Of a stretch of DNA of 64,000 bases, positions 1 to 11,849 are shown piece after piece; the first letter of the stretch is position 1; every line of letters starts with the position of its first letter. The notes under the pieces are model-generated. The model was not told the origin of the DNA. It was given only the letters and a program-made list of their open reading frames with translations, and ran no database searches. The stretch is from Saxidomus purpurata (lineage: Eukaryota > Mollusca > Bivalvia > Venerida > Veneridae), in assembly GCA_022818135.1 (NCBI GenBank), contig JAFMSR010000008.1, forward strand, positions 10,640,858-10,704,857, given 5' to 3'. Position numbers and translations under genes: made by a program.

Positions 1-480
1 TACATTTTTAAATGTTTTAAGCAATAATTTTTTTTTTTGGGGGGGGGTAAACGGCAAGGTCACTGTTACTAAAGATAGATTTTTTTCTTCGATTTTATCT
101 TTTGGATTATAAAATTGTTTAACGCAAAAAAAATTTTTTAGGTCAAGGTCACTGTTACTAAATATAGATTTTTTTTCAATTTTCTTTTATTATAAAATTG
201 TTAAGGTCACTACTAAAAATAGATGTTTTTCAAATCTTTTTTAGTGTTAAATTGTTTTCAGCAAAAAAATAATTTTAGGGGTCAAGGTCACTGTAACTAA
301 ACATAGATTTTTTTTCGATTTTTTTTCTTTTGGTTTTAAAATTGTTTTACGCAAAAAGAAAAAACAATTAAGTGGTTAAAGGTCAAGGTCACATACTTTT
401 TTTCAATTTCGTTTTTTAAGTTTTTTTTTTTGGGGGGGGTAGCAAAAAACTATTTTATTGGAGGTCCAGGTCACTTCATA
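1..480. repeat. Degenerate tandem array with 'AAGGTCACTGTTACTAAA' core
   Basis: The core (G)GTCAAGGTCACTGTTACTAAANATAGA followed by T-rich sequence recurs near 53, 140, 203, 277, 382 and 461, spaced roughly 60-130 bp, with increasing decay to the right. A related array is at 61380-61860. No coding potential; it lies downstream of the visible GCNT exons and may be intronic. Confidence 0.7.
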
Positions 481-660
481 AAATATTATTTTTTTCGAAT
501 GTTTTATTTTCTTTTTAATTTTTTTTTTATTTTACAATTTCTACAGATGCCGTTTTCACGAATTTCACACTCAGACTTTTACTTTAAAAACTGTTCCTTT
601 CATAGTACAACTTTTGCATCAAGTTGGGCATACGTGTTTTACAAACAGCTCTTGTTATTG

Positions 661-910
661 TAAAAAACGGTCCTATCATTATTGTAGAACACAATCCTTT
701 AATTACGGTTTAACACAGTCCTATCATAATTGTATAAGACGGTCCTAGAAGACCGTCTTATTTAAGTATAACACAGTCCTTTCATTATTGAAAACACGAT
801 CCTTTCATTATTGTAGAACGCAGTCCTATCATTATTATATAACACAGTCCTATCATTATTGTGAGACACAGTCCTATCATTATTGTGAGACACAGTCCTA
901 TCATTATTCT
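661..910. repeat. About 22-bp minisatellite, 'ACACAGTCCTATCATTATTGT' units
   Basis: Roughly ten to eleven imperfect units are visible. The best preserved are three consecutive ones at about 841-906. An inverted pair (gacggtcctag / aagaccgtc) interrupts the array near 747-762. The small open frame across it simply reads the repeat. Confidence 0.75.
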
Positions 911-1219
911 ATCCGTCAAGTCATCAATTTATATATGAGTATTATTTTTTATTTGTTTTTATTCGTCAGTTGAGAACGAAGGTGTAATAAGCGTGCTTTC
1001 GGCACTGATACCAAGTACTTAATAAATTACCATAACGTGCCAAAAGGGATTATTGGTACACATTATTTATATGTATACGAATTTATTTGAGTTCAATTAC
1101 GAATCAGGCTCCGTAGCTTATTGAATCGTTCTCGAACACTCATGATCAGGACTTTTGAAATATCGAAAGACGCCCTAACTGTTTACAAATGAAAGCTAGT
1201 ATACTTAAAACCTACTTAC

Positions 1220-1443
1220 CTGAAAATGAGCCCGGGACACCTAGGCTTGGATTATGATTGAGTGTCGAAAAGAATGTTTCATCAGGTATTTTTGTTAAGT
1301 TTGTCCAGTCAAGAATAGCCTGGGCTCGCTTGTCGTGAAGAACGTAATCAACAAAACCTCTGCTTACTGCGACATGTACAGCGCCCTTGGTTGGTGTAAT
1401 TCCATATGGAGGAGGCGGAGCGTTTTCCCATCTTTCTTGGTTC
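1220..1443 (-). CDS. GCNT1-like: GCNT-like exon 2 (conserved GT14 core)
   Basis: The exon is 224 nt, in frame with exon 1. It encodes an Asn/Pro linker (NAPPPPYGITPTK), then AVHVAVSRGFVDYVLHDKRA, a DWTNLTKIPDETFFSTLNHN segment and LGVPGSFS up to the donor. The PDETFF..L motif is a hallmark of core-2/I-branching enzymes. It is separated from exon 1 by 6.3 kb, and the plus strand over it reads only as a meaningless ORF. The acceptor is ATTAATAAAACAG| and the donor is G|GTAAGTAGG. The following exon was not found between 1 and 1219. Confidence 0.87.
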
Positions 1444-4400
1444 CTGTTTTATTAATGTATTTTCGTATTTCGTTTTATACATGGATGTATACCAAGAATC
1501 CCATATTTATAAACTATACAGATAGTTGTATATTCGAAATATACGGACTTGCAATTCCAAGTACATCTAGTTTCCCGCTTAGTACATTATACAGAATATC
1601 GTTGCCGTATTTAAGGAATATATTTTACAAAATTATAAACAATTTCAATGTTGACAATATCACTTTTTAACAGGTTCGCTTTAAAGCTACTCGCTCTCAG
1701 TTGCCGTTAGATAGAATGGCATACTAATTAATACATAAATATAAGTCAAAAATGGCTTTGCTATCGCTGTTCAAACTTTACGAAATTTATCAAATATCAT
1801 ACAATATCAAAGACAAAAAACGAAAAAAAGTTTTAAAAATCATGAAACGACTTGTTTTAGTCATAATCTATATAAAAGATTCAAAATATATGATACAGTT
1901 ATTGTCTAAATTGGTAATTTAGCTCCACTAAGCCGACCCTAAACCGTACCTTAAGGCTAGAATCAACACAAGAAGTAAAGATATGGCTAGAAATTTGCAA
2001 AAAATCGATTGAAAATGCTGGATTTACGGCACCGCTACCCTATATGTTTATATTAGAATTTCAAATTAAAGCGTTTGCAACGCTTTATTATTTATTTATT
2101 TCAAATCTACAGAAATACAATGTACTTCACAGAAATTTAGTCCGGAACATTTTTATATGACTATATGTTCTGAAATTTGTTATTTGTACAGTTTGAAGAA
2201 CTTTATCTTTTTACAAAAATCTGAGAGCGAGCAGCTTTAACTTTATATTGGCCAAAACATTAGTATTAATTACATCGTATATCGTATACCTAATAAAAAG
2301 TTAAAATATAACAAACTTCCATATTTAAGGTATGTATATATTACTGGAACAAGCAAATTTATTATGAGGGAACGCAGCGAACAGGAGCTATAAGTTTGTT
2401 CATTCCTGTAATACGTACCAATAAACGGCTTACAGTTTGTCCCATCTACAGAAAATCTTTGTATTGAAATATATAGATATTTAGGGCGGAGCTGAGCTCT
2501 GTGCTGTCACAGTCTCACTTATTGGATAAATATTGAGTCAATATGGAGAATGCATTTTGCTTTTTTGAATGAAATGGGGGCATTTGATTGGATCGGAAAG
2601 AAGGGCAAACTATAAATCTAGATAGCCGTATTTTCAAGTGTACGGAATGCGGTATTTTCGGAATGTACGGACTTGCAAAAAAACTCCCGTATTTCAGTGA
2701 CAGTATAGGTTATTGAACTTGTATGGTGAAATATTACTCGGAACGAGTTGATTTGGCGGGAACAACGAGCTTGCGAGTTCAATAACCTTTTTATTATATA
2801 CTTTCATATTGAATATGAACAAAATGACATTCTGTAAGCAAAAAACAATAAATGAATCTTGAAATTTCCGAGACAACTAGCGTACTATTTTACCATGTAC
2901 AATTTCTTTATTTAAGAAATATTATGTATCAATGTTTGGTTTATGGTAGAATAACCCGAGTTCGGAGTTTTTATGCGCAAGAATATATCACGAAGGCCTG
3001 AGCGGTATATTATTACGCATAAGAACGACAAACGAGGGTTATTCTACCATAAACCAAACTTGGATACTAATTATTTCGATTCTCACACGACTTATTTGAA
3101 CAACATTTTTCATCGAACGTAATTTACACTTGCGTGCTACGCACCTAGTTTTTGCCGTTGAAATTACCTCTCGCGAACACTGTAAAGATGCTATTTCAAT
3201 GTGACTTTCATTCATGAAAAATGTATACGCGGTGTTTCAGAGTGTTCATCAAAAATTGTAATAATCTAATTTCAAAGTAAATGTAACAGGAATTTAATTT
3301 ATAGAAATAGTTCGAATTTTCAGGGTACGCAATAACGATTCAAGTTACAAAAAATATTAGTTAAGGGTTTAGATAAATGATGTCACAGTTTCTCTTGATT
3401 AATGACGTTACTGTGTAAACAAAAACAATAACAACAAAACAGTAAATAAAGTGGTATCGTAACATTAATCAAGTAAACTGGACGTGTGTCATCCATAAGA
3501 TCACCCCGTTTTGCTCCAAGTCATCCATAGCATGCCATGAAAGGGTAAATTGAACAGCCAAAACACGATGCGCGTGCAGCGTCGTTCAAAGTAGGTTTAT
3601 TTCAGAATAACCCAAATAGATTTTGTTCTGCATGTATGTAGGTTATTCGCTGGTCGTGTTAGAATGCGTATTAATAGACTCGATTCAATATTGTTGTTTG
3701 TACGTGACGTCATTTTTCAGGAGAAACGTTGACGCCAATTCTAGCATAAAATATGCTGTTTTTGCCCATTTTGCCGGTGTTTTAACAGGAGAAAAAACGT
3801 GTGTTAACGGGGAGATTCACGCGCCGTTATAACCCGTTTTCATTTATGCGCAGTACAGGGCCATTGTAAACAATGGACCTGTCTTCCAAGTCTTACATCA
3901 TGTACAGCGTCAACAGTGCCGAGCTTAAAAACCGCTGGTGACGTCATAAATATGACGTAAACAACACGGACGTTGTCCCGCGCATTATTGAACGTCGTAC
4001 CAGTAAGGCGTTTCATTTTTATTTCTATGATTTTTTATGTTATTTATGCTAGAATAGCGCTAACGAACGTTTATTCGTGTTATAACACCTGCAGAAACCC
4101 TCGGGATATGTTGGTCCTCGCCCTAACGGGCTCGGGCACCAACCATCCCTCGGGTTTCAAGGGCGAGGGCACCAACATATCCCGAGGATTTCTGCAGGTG
4201 TTATAACACGAAAAAACGTGCGTTAACCCTACATTATACGGTAAGAAATTCAATTTGTCGTTCGCCATCTTGTTTTGAAAAACGCAAGAATTTTTCTACG
4301 GATGCAGGTTTGTACTTTGAAATGTGAATAAATCAACTTGATATACGTTCCTTAAAATGTTTTCTCTTTCTTATGACTACATGTAAAACCTCATTCCTTT

Positions 4401-7400
4401 TCTTTATCAATATTTGGCTGATATACGTACCAGTAACTTTCGTAACCAGAACTGGTATTGCGTGCCCTTAAAAAATTCGAACCATTTTAAAAATGAAACT
4501 CTTTTACATCTACTTGAAAATGATTAAAGTTTCTTTCTTATATTTAGATCGTAGTGTATTTAATTGTAAAAAAATTGTCAAACTTCGACATATTAACCTC
4601 ATTAAAACGATGTTTGCAAACAAATAAAATAGTCCGTACAGCTGATCGCTAGGACATTCAGAATCATTCCTTACCAACGTGCAGTACCGTAGAATACTGA
4701 ACAAACTCTCTTAGGCACAGTGAACGGGGCAATATGAAAGTATATAATAAATGGGAAAATATATCTAGTTTCCCGTATTTACGCAGTACAGTTTTTTAGC
4801 AGTGTATGGACACCCGTATTTTAGAACATACGTGATAGTTTATCAAGATTCCTCTGAAAAGCCACATAAACTGTATACTGACCGATACATTAAAGTACTT
4901 TAGTATTGTCATACCTCCGTATTCTAAGTTTTCCGTATTATTTCCCGTATATTGATCATATACGGAGTACTGGCCTATATCTCCATCTAAATGTGTATTG
5001 CTGACTATCAAATTGATTAAAAAGTATCATTCTGATACGAATAATAATTTAGTAAAAACATGTCGGTATTGTCATTATTCATCGAAAACTTATCCTAACT
5101 TTTAACTAATTAAACTAAGGATAAACGCCTGGAGCAAAATTTGTGACGAATTAATTACTTTTCCTTACAGCATAATAATTATGTATGTATAGGTTATACA
5201 TGTTAGTCTATATTATAGAATATATATACTTTAGAATAAACAAATTGGTTGCGAAGGTGCGTTAAGCGAACCGAAGCAGTAAATAGAGGATATTTGTTTG
5301 TGTTAAATGGATATGGAATATATCTCACCGAGAAGTGATACACTTGTAATATTTTCACGAGGGCGAAGCGCGAGTTAAAATATGAAAATTGTATCACTTT
5401 GAGTTGAGATATTCCATATCCACTCAAAACGAACAAATTTTCTTTTTATCTTACAAGGCCGTCGCAGACGGTCCGGCCGGTACGGCCATGGCCGGACCAC
5501 TATTTTGGCCAAGTACATTCGGCCGTACCATTTTTCCCTTGACTCTCTCAATTTTCTTTTTTACTGAAATGATCAAAAGTGCCGACGTACTGACACGCTA
5601 ATGCAATCACGCTAGCGCGACTCTTATTGCCTGAGGGTGTGAAAACCGGCAACTATATTTAATCCAATTACCAATTATTAAAGATTATCTCAGGCAAGGT
5701 ATCAAAGGCACGACAACTGGTTCATCTTTAATTCTGTTTAATTTAAAGAACGACTTTTTTATTGTAATAATTCTTAATCTGAAACCTTCTGTGTGTATGT
5801 TATTGTTTCAAAATCGATATACCCCGAGTACCAACTCAATCTAAGCCATTTAATTTTCCACAGCGAACCTTTGGTCAAAAACTTCCAGCTAGAAGAAGTT
5901 TTCAGTCTTCATGGTTTACTAATAGACCATGATTGCATTATTCAGCGTTGCGGAGAATCAAACATACCTACGAAGCACTATGACACATGCTAGATCCAAC
6001 AGTCTCATGACTATACACGTTCATAAACACAAAACAGACGCTCTGGATTTGAATGAAATTGCAAATGAATGTATTGCTGTGCATGAAAAACGTAGATTGG
6101 TGTTCGGTTAATTACAAACAATGACTTTAAGCTCAGAAAAATGTAATGCTGAAACACAGCAGCTCTGAGTAATAGCTAACAGCATTTCTATTCAGTTTGG
6201 TTGTGTGCAGTTTATACGATGTCTTGGTTTTGTCAATTATTATACAATGTAGAATTACTGAAACTGTGGAAAATAGTTTGGGGTATATAATAATGCTCCT
6301 GTCATATGGAATTCGTTTGTTTATCTGATAAAAAGGTAGCTCAGAACAATGTAATGCTTAGTCATGCTATGATTATGTGTTTGCATTGTATACGGTGTCA
6401 TGTCGAGAATAAATAAATCTGCTAAATTATTGGCCAAATATATGGTTTTCCATAAAATCTTAACGAAAAAAGTTAAAATTACAATCCAGAATTACACTCG
6501 GGATGCAATAAAAACTCATCTTAAGGCATACAGAAACTAAATAATTTCTGAGGGAGATCCCCCATACCCCCTTACGAGAGGGGATAACCCCTCTCGTGCT
6601 CTCCCCCATCTCATGACTTCAGCCGGACCACTTTTCAATAGTCGACGACGGCCCTGTCTTATGCCAAATATTAAAACAAAAGCAAAAGTATGTATATGCA
6701 CTACTTAAAAAAGTAGTTCCGGCAGACCTATATCACCCACACTGTGACTGATATGAAATCTATATCATCACTCTATATTTCACTGATATAATAGGGTTAT
6801 TTTCTTTCTGTCAGGTCGTATTTGATGGTTGAGTAATGGCTGTATTTTTGACAGAATATTTATAGGTATATAATAAAACACAGTATTTCATTAGTTAGCA
6901 TAAAATAAGTGTGTTTATACCTGTAATATGGACCTATATCCGGCTTACAGTTTGTCCCATCTATCAGTCATAATTTGTATTGTAATATGGAGAGATTTTG
7001 GGCGGAGCTGAGCGTTGTGATGTCACAGTCTCACTTTTTGGAAAAATAAGGGAAATAATTGTTTTCATTTCGGAGATACTGAGTCAATATGGAAACTACA
7101 ACTTGCTTTTTAAATGAAATGAGAGCATTTCAGTGGATCAGAAAGTAGGACAATTTGTAAATTGTATATTCAAGACAGTAATGAGGGATGCTTTTAAAGA
7201 TAATGTTCGATTTGAGCATGCATTCACCGTTATATAGGAATTATATGAAACTAACTAATATGTGGTTTTTATTGAAGTTCATTAAGAAAGAAAGAGAATA
7301 CTTTCTTGCATATCGGATCGGCATTTCCGGTGATTTTGCCCATGCCGGAAAAACCGGGCACCCCTCCTATGCCAGACGACTCTCGTGAATCACTTATGAC

Positions 7401-8665
7401 GTAACATTATAAACATTGTGACGTCAATTTCCCAAATACAACGTCGGAAAATCGTTTGTTTTTCATGATAATTCATCATTTTGATAAGTTTGCATTAAGA
7501 AATCTACTTTTAAAATGCAAGACGGCATGCAAGAAAAGTTTCCATCATGAGACACTTGACTCAGATGGAATATCCGTCACCTCGGGTAACTGTTTTACGG
7601 GAACTCGGCGGCCTCGTTCCCGCCAAAACAGTTACCCTCGGTGACGGATATTTCGATCTGAACCTCGTGCTCATGACAGAAATTATTAATCAGTGTGTAC
7701 CTTTCTCGCGTCGCTTCAACGTCGTTAGATCCATTGTATACTTTTAATATTTTAACAAGCTCGTAATTTGTTCTCAGTGGAAATTCCTGTCCTGTTAAAT
7801 TGATGAAATATTTCCATGTTTTACTTCTATTCCATAATTCCTTCATGCAAAGCAGTTCCGGTTCCAGTACGGTCATCTTTCCCCAAATAACCGATATTCT
7901 TTTTGAAGGGATGAACACATTGTCAAAACAATTCGCAATTCGTTCCATTGCATCAAATATCTTATCGCTACTCTTCGCGTCAATATGTAAACAATATATA
8001 TTCTGTGGCCGATAGATTGCACGTAAAAGTCGCTCGGCCTGTTCTACATTTTTATACATAAGAATACTGTACGCTATAGGGAAATCTTTTTCCTCCTCAG
8101 ACAAATAATCAGTGATATATCCTCTCGCTGCTCTAAATCTTTTACAGTCTAATGTCATTTTTTCATATTGTTCAATTTCTATCGTCCTGATGGGAATCCT
8201 GTCTGCACGTGCTATCTCTTCCTCATTTTGGTTAAACAAAGCATGACAGTTCACTTCCGGTACTCTTCTATAGCGTTTTGCGTAATGTTTATATACCAGA
8301 TTTTCAACTTCGACTTTTTCAGTCAAAATACTTGAAGGGTAATCTTTACTTCTTCTTTGTAACACCTCTTCATTCTGATACGTTTTAATACGCGTATCCT
8401 TTTTACCTTGTCCAACGTGTTCAATACGTACAATTGGTTGATCCGTGTCTTTATTCCCTTGTCCAGCGAATTTTATATGTATACTTTGTTGTTGTGGGCC
8501 TTTATTTCCTTGTGTTGTTGGTTGCAAAAGCCGTTGCATGTGTTGTGTATAAAATGCGTCACGTACAATTATGCTGGACTGCAGAAGGTAAAGACAGCCA
8601 CATAAAAAGAAAAATATTATAACTTTTTCTCCAAATGTTGATGTGTTCATATTTAAATACGACAT
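1220..8665 (-). CDS. GCNT1-like: Core-2/I-branching beta-1,6-N-acetylglucosaminyltransferase-like gene, 3' end outside window
   Basis: Type II Golgi glycosyltransferase of family GT14, which by family knowledge adds beta-1,6-linked GlcNAc branches to O-glycans. Two exons are seen on the minus strand. Exon 1 is 7701-8665 (321 codons plus 2 nt, donor AG|GTACAC). Exon 2 is 1220-1443 (acceptor ..AAAACAG|, donor G|GTAAGT). The phases match: the split codon gives Arg322. Residues 14-30 form a hydrophobic signal anchor and about 45-100 a stem. The catalytic domain starts near 195 (FPIAYSILMYKNVEQAERLL), with YCLHIDA at 224-230 and FINLTGQEFPLRTNYE at 287-302. Exon 2 supplies the family block KGAVHVAVSRGFVDYVLHD and then IPDETFFSTLNHNP. 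About 396 residues are encoded here; the last ~50-60 (Cys-rich end) should lie left of base 1. The start ATG at 8665 directly precedes the anchor. The intron is 6.3 kb and full of foldback repeats. Exact paralogue (GCNT1/3/4-like) not resolved. Confidence 0.88.
2327..2610 (+). mobile_element. Dispersed non-autonomous element, copy 1
   Basis: Shares an ordered series of blocks with 6911-7152 and, inverted, with 10647-10955: CGGCTTACAGTTTGTCCCATCT, then GGGCGGAGCTGAGC, TCACAGTCTCACTT, TGAGTCAATATGGA and a final GATCGGAAAG. No coding capacity. The left end carries a decayed version of the terminal hairpin that is intact in the 10.9-kb copy. Confidence 0.7.
2707..2788. repeat. Short hairpin (foldback) repeat
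   Basis: AGGTTATTGAACT at 2707-2719 is exactly inverted as AGTTCAATAACCT at 2776-2788. The loop contains ggaacgag and gcgggaacaacgag. It resembles the other intronic hairpins in having a GC-richer loop with GAGC/GAAC words. Confidence 0.6.
2934..3059. repeat. 126-bp hairpin (foldback) element
   Basis: GTTTGGTTTATGGTAGAATA at 2934 is inverted at the right end (up to 3059). Pairing continues inward through TTATGCGCAA / TTACGCATAA and ATATATCA / GGTATATT, leaving a loop around cgaaggcctgagcg. Nearly the whole element is self-complementary. Confidence 0.8.
4060..4227. repeat. 168-bp hairpin (foldback) element
   Basis: The arms pair over about 75 bp, including GTGTTATAACACCTGCAGAAA on the left and its inverted copy on the right, then CTCGGGATATGTTGGT. 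The centre has CCTCGCCCT / AGGGCGAGG. The two overlapping short ORFs on opposite strands share a C-terminus because of this palindrome and are not genes. Confidence 0.85.
5293..5437. repeat. 145-bp hairpin (foldback) element
   Basis: TTTGTTTGTGTTAAATGGATATGGAATAT on the left is inverted on the right as ATATTCCATATCCACTCAAAACGAACAAA. GAAGTGATACA / TGTATCACTT pairs inside, with a loop around cacgagggcgaagcgcgag. Confidence 0.8.
6911..7152 (+). mobile_element. Dispersed non-autonomous element, copy 2
   Basis: Same block order as 2327-2610: CCTGTAATATGGACCTATA, CGGCTTACAGTTTGTCCCATCT, GGGCGGAGCTGAGC, TCACAGTCTCACTTTTTGGA, TGAGTCAATATGGA. It has an extra stretch between the last two blocks. Sits in the GCNT intron upstream (plus-strand sense) of the 7.5-kb hairpin. 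Confidence 0.7.
7310..7677. mobile_element. Element with terminal hairpin abutting GCNT exon 1
   Basis: The hairpin at 7543-7677 pairs GATGGAATATCCGTCACC and GGGTAACTGTTTTACGGGAAC with inverted copies on the right. The sequence to its left (7310-7542: GCCGGAAAAACCGGGCACCCC, CTCTCGTGAATCACTTATGACG, CGGCATGCAAGAAAAGTTTCC) recurs inverted at 62516-62790, so hairpin plus body form one dispersed element. It lies about 24 bp beyond the exon 1 donor and supplies the stop codon seen if that intron is retained. Confidence 0.75.
7701..8665 (-). CDS. GCNT1-like: GCNT-like exon 1 (start codon, anchor, stem, first half of GT14 domain)
   Basis: This is the largest coding exon of the gene. The open frame does not stop at the donor: it reads on to 7595 through a foldback repeat, giving an unspliced tail of 35 residues unrelated to GT14 enzymes. 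I place the exon end at 7701 because AG|GTACAC is a usable donor, similarity to the family ends there, and the exon at 1443-1220 continues the protein in the matching phase. The stem carries a 17-residue imperfect repeat starting QGNKGPQQQ, QGNKDTDQP and QGKKDTRIK (about residues 52-100). Such low-constraint repeats are plausible in a stem region. Confidence 0.88.
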
Positions 8666-10364
8666 TTCTTTTTAATTTTTTATTCTACGTTTTTACACTT
8701 AAGTTGTCATTGGTAAAACTACAGTTTTTATCAGTAAACTGGTCAACATGGTCAAGCTATTATGGCAAGCAGATAGGTGTATAGGCCTAGGGCATATTAT
8801 TAATTTAATTTTGTATGTGAAATATTTGCAATATAAAAATGAAGTGATTACGGAAGATAAATTTTAAGTAAAAACGGTTCGTTTCAAAAAAATAGTTTTT
8901 CAGTAACGTATCGAGATAATTGCCGATCCTATCTCACTGAGGTGTTAGTGACGTATACGTGAACTCATTAACTTTGCAGTGTGCGGCGATTTAAAACATG
9001 TCTTTTTCATCGTCAAAGTTGGTACAGTATATATCAATACTATCAAAACCGTGCATGTTATCTTGTATTATCTGAAAAGAGACAAAACCATGTGTTTTAA
9101 TTGATTCTATAAACTACAGTTACACTTCATCGACTGGGTAGTTTTACCGGCCACACAACTTTGAAACAAGTATATGAATATGAAGTAGAAAAAAAAACCT
9201 TCGACAAAACAAAAAGCCAAACATTCATTAAAGGGATATTCCCTATAACTGATGCCAAACTAAATAACCTCCAAAACATAAATTATAAAATCTTTCGAAG
9301 TATTATAACTTATAAAAGTTTCAGCTATGCATTCCCAGTCATGCGGTTTAGAATATACTGCAGTGGATGTTATTTATTACATAAAGCCTCTATATTGATT
9401 CATTGTGGTAAAACGAGGCATTTTCCGCCACAGGTTCTTCTTTGAAACTGTTTTAATTTATCAGTTTACGTTCATTGAACACATAATCTATGTTTCAATA
9501 ATATATTCTGCTAGATGTAGGGAGTGCCCCTTTAATAACACATTTAGGCACACCAGAAGAACAGAGATTGTTATAGTTTATGTTGGCATGCCACTTTCCG
9601 TTTATGGTGGTTACTTTTACTTTTACTTAGAAATATATGTATACATTTCTGAACGAATCTTGTCCTAAATGTTGACGGCGGATAGCAGTTACTTTTAAAA
9701 ACTGAAGCGGTTTACCCGCTCAATGTTCTCTGTCACTATAATTTCGCCATTTCCGATAAACAAACACATTTGGCGACAATGTGCACGGTCTATTTTGGCA
9801 AAAGAAATTTATTTCAAAACAATACTCATTTTGTAGTGACGATTTGATTAAATTCAACACAAAGTATAAACAGCAGGCGGGCGCTTACGAGTGAATCAGC
9901 ACCACACGACCAATTTGAAAGATACAGCCGGTTCGAAACCGTAACAGACTGTTATTATATTACGTTTCAATCATGTTTACACGATGTCAATTTTCAAAAA
10001 TGTTACATGTAACTTGCATGATACCAGTTGATGAACATACAAAACATATGTAAATAATCTAATAATAATTGTATTTGAACTTGCTACAGAATTTTTTTTT
10101 CTCAGTCATTCTGAATGTCATGACGTGACGTTAAAGTTGCGATCAAGGTATTTTTTATGTAAATCGTGTAAGTATATTTTAATGAATAAACTCATAATGA
10201 AATACGGATTTTCATGATAGATTCGAAATATAGTAGTATTTTGATTTCACAATTATGCTCTGAAATACGAAATACTAAAGGCATTTACTGTGTAAAAGGT
10301 TAAAATGCATAGAAAACTACAGTTAACATGTGTATAACGATGTATTATCGTATACCTTTCACCA

Positions 10365-10425
10365 GGGTGCGGATCAGTGGACCAGCGGTAAACGCGCTGG
10401 ACTCGCAGGTTAGATTCCTTGCTCC
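10365..10425 (+). repeat. Decayed tRNA-like / SINE head
   Basis: The stretch ggatcagtggaccagcggta followed by cgcgctggactcgcaggtta and gattcc looks like an A box and a degraded B box (GGTTAGATTCC) at tRNA spacing. No acceptor stem can be formed, so it is a SINE remnant or tRNA pseudogene. Confidence 0.4.
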
Positions 10426-10646
10426 TCAACCAACCATGCTAACTAATTGTCTTTTGGATGAGACCTAAAGCTGAGATCCGATATGTCCGTGCTGTATGAC
10501 GGGCATGCTGAGGAAGCAGGCAGTGTCTCTTGAATGAAATGTGTTCTGTATCTTGCATTATCACCTGAAACTTGAAATGTTTAAAATTCTTCTGAGGACG
10601 TTGGTCATATGGATTATCAGGTACCAACAATACAACTTTTTCAGTT

Positions 10647-10955
10647 TGCCCTACTTCCCAATCCAATCAGATGCCTATATTTTGTTAAAAAAAGCTAATT
10701 GTGTTCTCCATATTGACTCAATATCTCCAATATGAAAATAATTATTTCACTTATTTTTTCAATAAGTGAGACTGTGACATCACAGAACTTAGCTCCGCCC
10801 TTAATCTCTATATATTTCAATACAAATAGTGTCTGTAGATGGGAAATCTGTAAGCCGGTTAAAGGTCCATATTACAGGAATAAACAAACTTATTGTATCG
10901 GTTCGCTGACGCTCCCTTACAATAAATTTGTTTATTCCTGTAATATAGACCTATA
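10647..10955 (-). mobile_element. Dispersed non-autonomous element, copy 3, with terminal hairpin
   Basis: Inverted relative to the copies at 2.3 and 6.9 kb: TCCATATTGACTCA, AAGTGAGACTGTGA, AGCTCCGCCC, AGATGGGAAATCTGTAAGCC occur in order. The right end is a ~90-bp hairpin (10863-10952): GGTCCATATTACAGGAATAA pairs with its inverted copy and encloses a loop with ATCGGTTCGCTGACGCTCCC. This best preserved terminus suggests a hairpin-ended non-autonomous element; the family is not recognised. Confidence 0.75.
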
Positions 10956-11849
10956 ACCTATACAAATCATAAAGGCTTAATACTGATGGACCGATAGCGA
11001 TCGCGTGCCGGGTCCCCAGATATACGTGTAGACCTTAGAAGATAAGGTGTACGTCTTTCCTGTTATATTTTCGCATTTTTTTTCAATACTTTTTACAAAG
11101 TATACGATTTAATAATTTTAGAATAATATTTCGGTCAATACGTAGTTTTGCCATCGTCGAATACCCACGTCCCCCTCTTTACGCTATGCTTCATCGGTAA
11201 AGACAAAAGTCGCAGCGGAATATTTAACGGGGGCTCCGACGATGAGTTTTGCGGACCCGAGAAATCATGATACTGACTATAATCTTTTAACAGGTCCGGA
11301 AAGCTATATATTTACCTCGACATTAGTCTATAACTACTATCAAGTCTGTCTGTAAAATAAAAAAAAAAATGACCAGATTACTAACCTCATTCCAAAAGAG
11401 AAATTTGACAGTTGAAAGGGAAATTTGCGTGATGCATAAACTGAAAAACCTTCGTATTTATTGTTGTATTTTTCAGAGTTTTTTGTTTTAATAAAGCATT
11501 AATAAAAAGTATATACTTTCTCATTGTCCCGTTCACTTTGCCTTAGAAAGTTTGTTTTGTATTCAACGGTACAGTGTGTCGGCAAATCACTATACTGAAT
11601 GCTAACAAGTCTATTCAGCTGGATTCAATGAATATTTCGTCATACAAATTCAATAACCCATAAAGCTACTGAACACTGCCGCGATATATTGCTAATTCTG
11701 AGGTTAGCCTTAGCTAGGGCGCCAGAAGTCCGTTACAATACTTACAAAAAGATCACTCAGACGAGATCTTTAAATTGTCCAGCTTTTTGAAAAGACTATA
11801 AACTGTTATTTATACCCATATCGTAAATAGTATTCAATTCAAAAGTTGG

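Larger units (their letters stand above)
1444..7700. other. GCNT intron 1: repeat-filled, no other gene seen
   Basis: This is the minus-strand intron between the two GCNT exons. It contains two copies of a dispersed ~280-bp element (2327-2610, 6911-7152) and hairpins at 2707-2788, 2934-3059, 4060-4227, 5293-5437 and 7543-7677, each listed separately. The remaining AT-rich sequence shows no exon-like signal. Confidence 0.6.

Noticed and set aside
1335..1670. 111-aa plus-strand ORF
   Set aside because: Its first third is antisense to GCNT exon 2 and the rest is AT-rich intron.
4080..4268. Two opposite-strand ORFs sharing the same C-terminus
   Set aside because: Produced by the 4060-4227 palindrome; no independent coding evidence.
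7595..7700. GCNT-like gene as a pseudogene truncated by a repeat
   Set aside because: My first reading. The conserved second half was then found at 1220-1443 with matching splice phase, so the repeat is intronic.
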